The notes beneath the pieces are model-generated. The model saw only the letters and a program-made list of their open reading frames with translations, was not told the origin of the DNA and searched no databases. Position numbers and translations under genes: made by a program. Shown here one piece after another: positions 44,209 to 56,655 of a stretch of 64,000 nt of DNA (positions within the stretch are counted from its first letter, which is position 1; each line of letters opens with the position of its first letter). The stretch is from Amorphophallus konjac. Lineage: Eukaryota > Streptophyta > Magnoliopsida > Alismatales > Araceae. The stretch is from assembly GCA_022559845.1 (NCBI GenBank), contig CM040120.1, positions 163,910,334-163,974,333 on the forward strand. The letters are read 5' to 3'.

Positions 44209-45066
44209 ATGGCGGTGATGGAGGTGGAAGACGCGTTGCAGGCCGCCGACCCGGACAGGCTGTTGCCGCTGGACGCCGCCGTCGTTGATCACGGCGGTGA
44301 GGGGGAGTTCTCCGCTGGGGACTTCCACCCGGCCGATGTCCGCGTAGTCACCTCCGGTGGCCGGAGCATCCCCGTTCACTCCAGCATCCTGGTGAGCGCT
44401 CCCTCTCATCCCTTCTCCCCTGTTCCCCTACCCCCTTTGTCCTCGGAAGCAACACTTCTTCTCTGCTTCTCCCTCGTTCTTCCCGCTCTCTAACAACGGT
44501 GGCGAAATCGTGGATAAACGGAAAGATGAGAGGGGAGAGCTCCACGTTTGTGCTCTATTTGGCGCCTTTTGGTGTCCTTAACGCTTTTCTTCTTCCTCTT
44601 CTTCTTCTTCGCCACGAGGTAGAAGGTAGACAGGACGGTATCTTAATAAGGCCGCTGACTGCTGCGCCCATACCACGACATGGCGTCGAGTTTTTCATCG
44701 CCGAACGAACGGGGCGAGGCGCCGGTCGCGTTTTCCGTGTGCGGATCGTTATGATTTTTTTTCTCTCTTGTTCTTCCTCAAATGCTGAATGGTGCGATTT
44801 GTTATCTTCGCAGTCGAGGGCCTCGCCGGTGCTGGAGAGCATCCTACTCGACGGGCCGCGGAAGCGGGAGAGCTCCGACAAGGCCCCCGCCGTCCCCATC
44901 CTTGGCGTCCCCTGCGAGGCCGTCTCCGCCTTCCTCAGATACGTCTACAAGTCCAGGTCAGCTCCGCTGCCCCGCCACCACCAAACTCCTTCCTCGGCGT
45001 CTTGTGCAGAGTTGGAATTCTATTTTTTTTCTTTTTCCTACCCACAATTAGTTTTTAGTTCGCTTT

Positions 45067-45113
<47 letters not shown>

Positions 45114-47119
45114 AAATAAAGGTGGAACATTTCTTTCATTTAAAATATCAACGGTCCTCATTGTCGGCTGGGCCGGCTGATCTGTCCGGCGCTTCTGATG
45201 GGACGTTGACATCGGAGGTCCCCTCGGACGGTGGAGCTTCGTCGTGGGCCCCAGGAATTGGACGGTACCGGCGCCGTGTAAAGGCACTTCGTCCTTCTGG
45301 GTTCCCCATCTATTCCCTCGTATGTATGTGTTGGATCTCGCCGGCGCGACGGCGGTCAGATGTTCTCGCTTCGACGTTTCGAGTCTTCCTTTGTTGTAAT
45401 TTTTTAAAATAAATTTTTTTCTCCCATTTGTACTTAGTCCGTCCGATCAGTCGGCTTTCCGCCGGATGCGAACCCCACTTTACCGCCACCGCAAATCAAG
45501 TCTCCGATTTACCTCAAAGTTGGTCTCCTTCTCCGTGACATCCTGTGCAGATCGGACGGACCAGAATCGCAATGGTTGTGGGACCTCTTCGTCGCGCCTC
45601 TCAATTTTCACGTCCGAGATTCATGCACCGTTGGGATCAACGTGGATCTCCACCGTCCACACGATAGTTGTCCCCCGCGATCATGGGGTGGATCCACCGA
45701 TTCAATTAGGGGGTGAGAGAGAGAAAAAAGAAATTTTTACATAAAAAATATTATTTGAGGTGAATTTATAATAAATATTTTTAAAATAAAAAATTTAGAT
45801 ATGTCAATCGATTAATTTATATAATACATAAATATTATTTAATTGTAATTTTTATGAATTTTTGATAAAAAGAAGTGATATATTTACTAATAAATACGAT
45901 ATTTTTATAAAATTTAAATTTACATATTAATAATACTTTTATAAGAATATTTTTTTTACAAATTATTAGTTATTATATTTTTTGTAAAATTATAAAAAAA
46001 GCTCTCCCGTGTCCTGCTAGGGCTACACCGTTTATCATGGGGCTTGGTTGTGATGGGTGCAGGTGCACGGAAGAGGAGATGGAGCGGTACGCGATGCACC
46101 TGCTGGTCCTGTCTCACGTGTTCCGGGTGCCGGCGCTGAAGCGCGCCTGCGTCGGGACGCTGGCGGACCGGCTCGACGCCGATTTAGTGGTGGACGTCCT
46201 CCAGCTGGCGCGGCTCTGCGACGCTCCGCGGCTCTCCGTGCGCTGCATGAAGCTGGTCGCCGCCGAGTTCGGCGCCGTGGAGCAGACGGAGGGCTGGCGC
46301 TTCCTCCAGACCAACGACCCCTGGCTTGAGCTGGAGATTCTCCAGGCCCTCCACGAAGCCGACCAGGTAAGCCGCGGCTCTGGCAAGTCTCGAGCCGCCG
46401 CCTCCTCCTCCTCGGCTAAAGCCGGTCGTTGGATTCTTCGTTCGCATCGCCCTTTTTTTTTTAAATCTTATTTTTGACGGTGATGCTGTCGGCACGTGTT
46501 CTGGTGCAGAGGGAGAAGAGGACGGCGTGGAACAGGAAGGCGCAGAACGTGTACCTGCAGCTGAGCGAAGCGATGGAGTGCCTGCAGCACATCTGCACGG
46601 AGGGTTGCACGGAGGTGGGGCCCTACGACGGGGAACCGCCGAGCCGGAGCCGGAGCCCCTGTCGCTTGTTCCACACGTGTCAGGGGCTCCAGCGGCTGAT
46701 CCGGCACTTCGCCACGTGCGAGAAGAAGAAGGTGGCCGTCCCTGGCGGCGGCTGCGCACAGTGCAAGCGTATGTGGCAACTGCTCCGCCTCCACGCCTCC
46801 GTCTGCGACCACCCGGAACCATGCCGCGTCCCCCTCTGCAGGTAGAATGCGCTACCTCTGCGGCAATCCGCTGGCTTCTTATTAATTAGAGAGAGAGAGA
46901 GAGCTGTGATTTTTCTGAGCCTTTTTCTTTTTGTTGTTGTTGTTGCTGTTTGCCTTGGGGTCCCGCAGGCAGTTCAAGATGAAGATGCAGACGGAAAGGA
47001 AAGAGGACGACGGGATGTGGAGGCTGCTGGTGAAGAAGGTGGTCTCGGCCAAGGTGATGTCGGCGTTGGCCAACAAGAGGAAAAGGGGGGAGGAGGACCA
47101 CAGGTCGTGGTCTGTGTAG
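44209..47119 (+). CDS. BTB/POZ and TAZ zinc-finger protein (BT family), five exons
   Basis: Exons by splice signals and frame: 44209-44391, 44814-44956, 46063-46366, 46510-46841 and 46969-47119. The sum is 1113 nt, or 370 aa, the usual BT length. All introns are GT-AG with matching phases. Exon 1 gives MAVMEVEDALQ with the BTB start (FHPADVRVVTSGGRSIPVHSSIL). Exon 2 completes the BTB core (SPVLESILLDGPRK, VPCEAVSAFLRYVYKSR). Exon 3 has MHLLVLSHVFRVPALKR and VVDVLQLARLCDAPRLSVRCMKL. Exon 4 carries the TAZ finger (HICTEGC, HFATCEKKK, CAQCKRMWQLLRLHASVC, CRVPLC). Exon 5 has a basic tail (QFKMKMQTERK, WRLLVKKVVSAKVM), the calmodulin-binding region in the family. Known BT proteins are nuclear/cytosolic CUL3 adaptors and transcriptional regulators in nitrate, stress and gametophyte biology. 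No stop or frameshift is seen, and codons are strongly GC-rich. Which BT paralogue it is cannot be decided here. Confidence 0.93.
45068..45113. repeat. (CA)n(TA)n compound microsatellite in intron 2
   Basis: CA repeat to about 45099, then AT repeat, inside the second intron of the BT gene. Confidence 0.95.
45728..46000. mobile_element. AT-rich MITE-like element in intron 2 of the BT gene
   Basis: It starts AATTTTTACATAAAAAATAT and ends with the rough inverted match TATTTTTTGTAAAATTA. Internal blocks such as TTTATAATAAATATTTTTAAA, ATACATAAATATTATTTAA and AATTTTTATGAATTTTTGAT recur in the element at 47254-47490. No coding capacity. Confidence 0.65.
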
Positions 47120-47859
47120 GCGGATGCCCGGAAACCGAAAGGGTTGGAAGGACAGCTGGGACAGTAGTAGACGAATTACGTTGTAGGTGTTTGTGTTTTC
47201 AATTCTTTTTTAGGCAGTGAAATAAGCCAGAGCAAGTGTCCTTTGTGCATATGTTATATATAAAGGAATTTTACATGAAAATTATTATTAGAGATGAATT
47301 TATAAAGAATATTTTTAAAAATATAGTATTAGATATATTATTATGTTAATTTATATATTACATAAATATTATTTAAATATAATTTTTATAAATTTTTGAT
47401 AAAAATAAATGATGTGTTTGTAAATAAAAATAGTATTTTTACATAATTCAGATTTACGTAATATTATGATAGAGTTAAATAGTATTTAATTTTGTCATGA
47501 CCGGTCCCAAGTCCGGACGAGAAAGGAGGAGAGTTTACGTTAGGTTAACAGTCAGCAGTTAAAATTTGTCACATCTCACACATGAATTATGATCTAAATA
47601 CATTTTATGTTAATGTTAAGGCGTCCTCCAGAAGCGATGCGTTACATCAGAATCCGGATGGAATGATAAGTGAGCAAGGGTTAGTTAGGGCGTTCTCCGT
47701 AAGCGACGCGCCGCAATGGCGTTCGATTGCGGTGTCAAATAGGCAAGGGTTCCCGTATGGGGTTGGACGTTCACGGGTAAAGAAGTTAGTCTAAAAACAT
47801 ATGATCCGTCTAGCTACTTAGAATATAAGAACTTTGACGTGTAAGGGTTTAGAATTGGT

Positions 47860-48577
47860 TAAGATAATGAAGGACAGAAGGATTAGCATAGTTTGCCTAC
47901 AAGAAAATAGTTGGAAATGACATAAAGTTAAAGATATTGATGGATATAAAATTTGATATATGGATAATAATAACTCTAGAAATGGTGTTGTTATAATAAT
48001 AGATAAAAATTTTAAAAATAGAGTTGTAGAAGTTAATAGATTGGGGGATAGATTGATGTTAATTAAACTTATCTTAGGTGAGGATATTTTGAATATAATT
48101 AGTACATATCCACCTCAAGTTGGATTAGAAGAGAGCATTAAAAAGTAATTTTGGGAGGCTATTGATAGTTTGATCCAAAATATCCCTAGTGAAGAGAGAA
48201 TCTTTATTGGAGAGGATCTTAATGATCATGTGGGTAAAGATAATAGAGGTTATGAGAGGATTCACGGAGGGCTTAGTTTTGGCAATAGAAATGATATGGG
48301 TTATACTATTCTTAATTTTACTATGGCTTTTGATCTAGCAATTACTAATACATTCTTTAAGAAGAGGGATGAACACTTAATAACTTACAAGAGTGGAATA
48401 CATATAAGTCAAATTGACTATTTTCTTATTAGGAAGGTAGATAGAGTTTTATGTAAAGATTACAAAGTTATTCCTGGTGAGAGTCTAGCCTCTCAACATT
48501 GGTTGTTAGTAATGGATGTCTTTATTCCTAAATTCAAAAGAAAGATCATTATAAATAATTGTTCTAAGATTAAATAG
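47860..48577 (+). pseudogene. Endonuclease domain of the RTE LINE
   Basis: Apurinic-type endonuclease pieces: ICLQENSWK, then 47960-48148 (NGVVIIIDKNFKNRVVEVNRL, LNIISTYPPQVG), a stop, and 48170-48577 (RIFIGEDLNDHVGKD, GYERIHGGLSFGNRN, DLAITNTFFKKRDEHLITYKSG, SQIDYFLIRK). GEDLNDHVG is the expected G-D-x-N motif with Asp present but one residue shifted (usual form GDFNAHVG). The frame is interrupted several times after this. Confidence 0.85.
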
Positions 48578-49183
48578 TGGAATTTAAAAAGTAAAAAATT
48601 AGAAACATTTAAAAATCATCTATTAAAAGAAAATATTTAGAATTTAGAACAAGAAACCAATGTAACGTGGAATAATATTACAAATTGTATAACGAGTGTA
48701 GCAAAACAACTCTCAGGCGAATCTAAAGGTAAAAAGAATTTAGAAAAAGAGACTTGGTGGTGGGGTGAGAAAATTCAAAATACCATTAGAGTAAAAAATG
48801 AGTGCTTTAAAGTTTGAAAAACTAACAAAAATAATCAAACCCTAGAAACTTCTAAAATTGCTAAAAAGAGGGCTAAGAAAATAGTTAGCGAAGCTAAATC
48901 AAATGCATTTGAAAATTTATATAATAAATTAGGAACCCGAGAGGGTGAAAATGACATATATAAACTTGCTAAATTAAGAGAAAGGAAAACTAGAGATTTG
49001 GATCATGTTTGTTGCATTAAAGGTGAAGATCAAAGGGTTTTAGCTAAAGATCTTGAGATTAAAGAGAGATGGCATAGTTATTTTTAGAAGTTACTTAATA
49101 GAGATTACGTCAATGATTTTTCTTCAGAAGGTACCCAAGAGTCCACAATATTTGATAAATATCAATATTTCAGGCATATTAAG

Positions 49184-50649
49184 ATGTCAGAAGTGGAGGA
49201 TGCTTTAAGAAAAATGAAAGTGGGCAAGGCCTTAAGACCAGATGGCATACCTATTGAAGTATGGAAAAGCCTAGGAGACATTGGTATTCAGTGGCTAACT
49301 AAACTTTTTAATAAAATTTTAAAGGAACGGAGAATGCCAGAAGTTTGGGGGAAAAGTGTTGTAGTTCCTTTCTATAAAAATAAAGGAGATATTCAAAGTT
49401 GTAATAATTATCGTGGAATTAAACTTATGAGTCACACTATGAAACTTTGGGAAAAAGTAATCGAAAAACGCCTCCGATATATGACTACTGTATCAAAAAA
49501 TCAGTTTGATTTTATGCCGAATAGATATACTACAGAAGCTATTTTCTTACTACGGCAACTAATGGGGAAGCATAGAGAGATGAGAAAAGATTTGTATATA
49601 ATTTTTCTTGATTTAAAGAAGGCGTATGATCGAGTACCGAGAGATTTGATTTGGTAAACATTAAGAAAGAAATGAATATCTCAAGGATATATTGATTTGA
49701 TTAAGGATATGTATGACAGTGCTATTACTAGTGTTCGAACTATTGCTGGAGAGACATGTGAATTTTCAGTTTCTATAGGTTTGCATCAAGGTTCTGCACT
49801 AAGTCCGTATCTCTTTGCCTTAGTTATGAATGAAGTAACAAAATAATTGCATGAGGATATCCCTTGGTGTATGTTATTTACAGATCTTATTATCTTAATT
49901 GATGAGAGTATTGATGCTTTAAATGCTAAGTTAGAGCATTGGAGACGTGCCTTGGAGTCTAATGGTTTTAAAATTAGTAGGAGTAAGTCAGAGTTTATGC
50001 ATTGTAATTTTAGTAATGGGAGAGTGGTACAGGAAGACAAGGTTCTAATTGATAGGTATAACATTCCGAAAAGTAGTAGCTTTCGATACTTAGGGTCTAT
50101 CATACAAGAGAATGGGGAGATTTATGACGACGTTACACATAGGATTAATGTATGCTCGTTAAGATGGAGAAGCGTATCAGGAATCCTCTGTGATCGTCAT
50201 ATGCCTGTGAAACTCAAAGGGAGATTTTATAGAACGGTTGTGGGACCTGCTTTGTTATATGGTACCGAGTGTTGGACAGTACGAAAGAAACACATTACAA
50301 AATATGTGTAGCAGAGATGAGGATGTTGAGATAGATGTGTGGCAAGATTAAGAAAGATAAAATTAGGAATGAGCGCATCCGTAAGAACTTAGGGATAGCC
50401 CCAATTGATAGTAAAATGAGAGAAAATAGACTCAGGTGGTTTGGTCATATACTTCGTTGCCCTAACTCAGCGCCGGTTAAAAGATTTGACCGCATCTTAG
50501 TGGATGCTAGTAAAAGAGCTCGGGGAAGACTTAAAATGAGATGGTGCGATGTTATTAGGAAGGACATTAGTTTCTTGGGTTTACATATGAATATAGCACT
50601 TGATAGAAATCTTTGGCGAAACAGGATTCATGTAGCCGACCCCAAATAA
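49184..50649 (+). pseudogene. Reverse transcriptase and C-terminus of the RTE LINE
   Basis: VEDALRKMKVGKALRPDGIPIEVWK, NNYRGIKLMSHTMKLWEKVIEKRLR, NQFDFMPNRYTTEAIFLLRQL and IIFLDLKKAYDRVPRDLIW are open to 49657, then stops. The catalytic box reads CMLFTDLIILIDE where CMLFADDIVLVDE is expected, so a catalytic Asp is lost. SNGFKISRSKSEFM, FRYLGSIIQENGEI and LLYGTECWTVRKKH follow. The C-terminus is in a last frame (50335-50649; NRLRWFGHILRCPNSAPVKRFD, GRLKMRWCDVIRKDI). Confidence 0.9.
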
Positions 50650-51000
50650 TTGGGTTAAGGCTCTGATGATGATGATGATGATATGGCTATTAATATATTT
50701 TCAGAAATAATTTTTTTTATAAATTTTTATTTAATAATAGTTTTTATGTGAAAAATTTATATATAAATATGAGTTAGAAACTTCGGGATCGGGGGAGCGA
50801 TAACAAGGAGTAATGAATAGTATTAGAATTCAGTTTTTGCCTGCACCCCCTTTTGAGCTAGTCATCTATCTTTTAAATTTTTTTTTTGGTGTGCTCGAGT
50901 CCATATTAAGAAGATATACGTGTTGGGAACTACTGAAAAGATTAAAACTGGCAACACAATTTATCACTATAAATAAATCTGTGAAGTTAGAAGCATAGTC

Positions 51001-51480
51001 TGTTGGGTCGAAGCGCGTGATTGCTAGAATTAAGAGTTCTATTATCTCCCGACGTGTAGTTCTCGTGGCAATGTCCTCCTAGAGATATAACGACTCTTGA
51101 GTAGATGATCCTCTCTCTCCTGTGAGCACATCTTCGAGGAGAGCCTTGCAAATCTCGACCTTACTCACAAGTACTGAACAAAAAGGAAGAAGAAGAAGAA
51201 AGAACGAGGAAGAATTTCGCAAGAAAGCAGTAGCAAAGTCGTACATCAGTCTATGTAAACGACCACGTATGGTGGTCTATTTATAGTGGTGGAGACGCCC
51301 AGTAAATCACAGTAACTTATAGTGGTGGAGACGCCCAGTAAATCACGGTAATAGACTGTCAAAAGGAAGTCCGTTTGCGACAGGCGCTTCCGTAGATTCC
51401 TCAACGAACCTATTCGTCCGTTTTGGGATGAAACAATTGACGAAACATTCAGCAAAATTAACAGTGGGGAAAGGTTTTAT
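51001..51480 (-). repeat. Copia-like LTR fragment
   Basis: On the minus strand a TATA-like ACTATAAATAGACC (about 51271-51284) is followed by a T/C-rich leader and the end ...CGACCCAACA (right end TGTTGGG at 51001). A 36-bp tandem repeat (TTATAGTGGTGGAGACGCCC unit) lies at 51281-51352, just upstream of the TATA box. It appears cut by the CACTA end at 51481. No target duplication was seen. Confidence 0.45.
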
Positions 51481-51885
51481 CACTACAAGAAAAATAAAAA
51501 ATACCGACGGAATTTTCCGACGTAAATATTTCCGTCAAAAATTCGTCGAAAATGTTACTAGTTTCCGATGGACAATATTCTGTCAGAAATGAGTGGGTAA
51601 TTACCGATCGATTTCCAACATATTTTTTTTGTCAGAAATCTGTCTCTAAAAAGAGAACTTTCAGACAGAATATATTCTGTCGGAATTCAGTCGGTAATTA
51701 GCCACAGCTATTTTCGACGAACAATAATCGGTCAAAAATTCATCGGTACTTTTTGATCGATATTTGACCGATAGTTTTCGTCCAAAATAATTATAATTAT
51801 TAATTTCCAAATATAAATAGTTTTCAATGGAATAAAATCAGACGAAAAAGGTTTAAAAAGGCCAACGAATTTCTGACGGAATATA
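51481..51885. mobile_element. CACTA (EnSpm-type) transposon terminus
   Basis: It starts CACTACAAGAAAAAT, the canonical CACTA terminal inverted repeat. Subterminal repeats with TTCCGACG/TTTCCGTC/TTTCTGTCGGAA-like motifs follow at 51500-51880. It is interrupted at 51885 by an LTR; the other terminus is not in the window. Confidence 0.85.
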
Positions 51886-53826
51886 TGTTAGAATATATGG
51901 GTGCAAGACACGGATTCAGAGGGGGGGGGGTGAATGAATCCCCGTTCAAAAAACTATTGCGGAACAAATTTTTTAATAATGCTCAGAAAATAAGAGAGAC
52001 AGCACAACTACTCTCTTCTCACAACTGTGAGCTGACACACTCAGGCTTGCATATGTACTTCTACTAAGCAAAGGAACATACACTCCACAGGTTTATATAA
52101 AACTCTCAACGTAACACAATGACGAACGCAATAAATCAAGCACACATAACCTGTGAAGTGGAGAAAGATGATATGGAGGAGCGCAAAGAGCAAACCACAA
52201 TGGACATGATATTTTTAGGTGGTTTGGCCAGACCCACAGTCTGCCTACGTCCACCCCTCACTCCAAACCAGAGTGAGGCTTCCCTTGCAACAGCAAGAAC
52301 CGCAGACTCAGTCTGTAAACAGACGCTGTCTAACAGCTTGATCCAGAGGAACACACTCCTCTCTTCCTCCACCTAGGAGGGCAATCACTAGCGACACCCA
52401 ATCACTAGCAACCGGAGACACCAAGTCCCCCTTCCTCTGAAACACATAGGGAAAGCACAAGTGACACCAAGTCACTTGCCACCGGAGACACTAAGTCTCC
52501 CTTCTCCTGAGTCCACAGGAGGAACCTCGAACTCAACCTGAGTATCGGAAGACTAAGAAACTGGAAGATGAAAGTAACAAAAGGAAAAATAAACTGGCGA
52601 ATAAAGCTAAAAAAAAAAAAGAAAAAAATATAGCTCACGCAGGAGGACAACCGTTTAGGATCTGATCCTAGAACTTAACTTCTTCACTCTTCCTCTTCTA
52701 CTGTTGGCTCTCTTACTCTCTCTGACTACTTCGATCTCTTTTTCTTCTGGGTGCTCTCTCTCTCTCTATTTTTTTGTCTCTTCTATTCTTCTTCTTCTTC
52801 TTCTTTTTCCTCTCTGCTATTCTCTCCTTTTCTTTCTTTAAGTCTCCTATTCTTTTCTCTGCTCTTCTCTTCTTCTTCTTTGATCGAAGGACCGACCTTC
52901 TTATATGGCTATTGGTAGGGTTCCCACAAGCTCATCCATCCAGAGAGGATTGGGGACGTTGATCCACGTGGCAAAATGTCAGAGATATTCTTCCTGAGAC
53001 CACGTGCCAATCATTGTTTCTATTATCCTTACGAGCTCACGTGCCGTATGATGATTTGTGCCCTCGTGCAGATCATGTGCTCGAATGAATGGCCAAGCTT
53101 GTAGAAGTTGTCGTAGCCTTAGACCTGCACAGACTTGTGCTCACGGCACTCGCAAAAACTGCACCGACTTGTGCTTGCAGTGAAAACTTGCACTGACTTG
53201 GGCTCGTGCCAAGGTTTGCACTGACTCGAGCTGGTGGCAAGGTTTGCACCGTCCTTGAGCTCGCAGTTAAAAACTGGACCGATAGTGAGTATACATTAGA
53301 CGAGAAAACCTTGCATTGACCCTGTATACAATTAACACTAACCTCAGTATGCGCATAGTACAACTTAGCACAGACCTTATAAATGCATGTAACAGAGTAT
53401 GCACTAACTTTGTTCTGTGCAAGGAAAAATGTGCACAGACTTAAATGATGCATAGACCTAAATATTGCACAGACTTCAATTTCACTGCCATAGGGATATG
53501 CACGGACTTGGATAGGCTTGCTAGCATGAAGTGCACTGACCTCATGTTCCTTAGCACAGGCGTTGAGTATTGCATGATGCAAGCTATGCACAGACCCTAT
53601 ATGTGCAGTACGATGGCTTGCACCGACCTTATGTTCCTTAAGCAAAGCAATGCCCTGACCTTATGTTCGTTTGGCCAAAACATGCACCGAGTGTATATGC
53701 TGTAGACACAAATGAATGAGGCGCTCACAGCAAGGAATATGCACTGACCCATGAATGCTTATTGCGTGAGACCTAAACATGCACTGACTATATGCTCACT
53801 ATATGTATCGACCTTGAGGTATGCAC
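51886..53826 (-). repeat. Sirevirus-type LTR (family D), partial
   Basis: The left end is TGTTAGAATATATGGG, then the C-rich terminus on the minus strand (G run at 51911-51920) and the hairpin with GTGGACGTAG and AACCACCTAAAA at 52213-52275. A poly-T/CT-rich region is at 52600-52880. Many TGCAC(C/T)GAC(C/T)T motifs are at 53120-53820. It is cut at 53826 by the next element, and its remaining part lies beyond the window. Confidence 0.75.
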
Positions 53827-56642
<2,816 letters not shown>

Positions 56643-56644
56643 AT

Positions 56645-56655
56645 CTCCCCCATTT
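56645..56655 (-). other. Polypurine tract of the gag-only element
   Basis: Minus-strand AAATGGGGGAG, two bases before LTR start TGTTGTG. Further minus-strand GGGGGAG motifs occur near 56692, 57951 and 57983. Confidence 0.8.

Larger units (their letters stand above)
47495..50688 (+). mobile_element. RTE-clade LINE, decayed
   Basis: The endonuclease and RT parts are described separately. The 3' end has the plant RTE signature: CCCCAAATAATTGGGTTAAG followed by a short (GAT)n tail at 50661-50682 rather than poly(A). The left boundary (near GTCATGACCGGTCCC) is inferred from where MITE homology stops. No clear target duplication was found. Confidence 0.85.
47254..50775. mobile_element. Second MITE-like copy, split by an RTE LINE
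   Basis: The left half (47254-about 47490) begins TATATATAAAGGAATTTTACATG. The right half (about 50690-50775) ends AATAATAGTTTTTATGTG...TTTATATATA, the inverted complement of the start. The inverted ends are about 33 bp with a few mismatches. The RTE lies between the halves. This and the intron copy are the same family. Confidence 0.65.

Noticed and set aside
46057..46329. Alternative frames overlapping exons of the BT gene
   Set aside because: GC-rich exons leave other frames open; only the spliced frame gives the BTB-TAZ protein.
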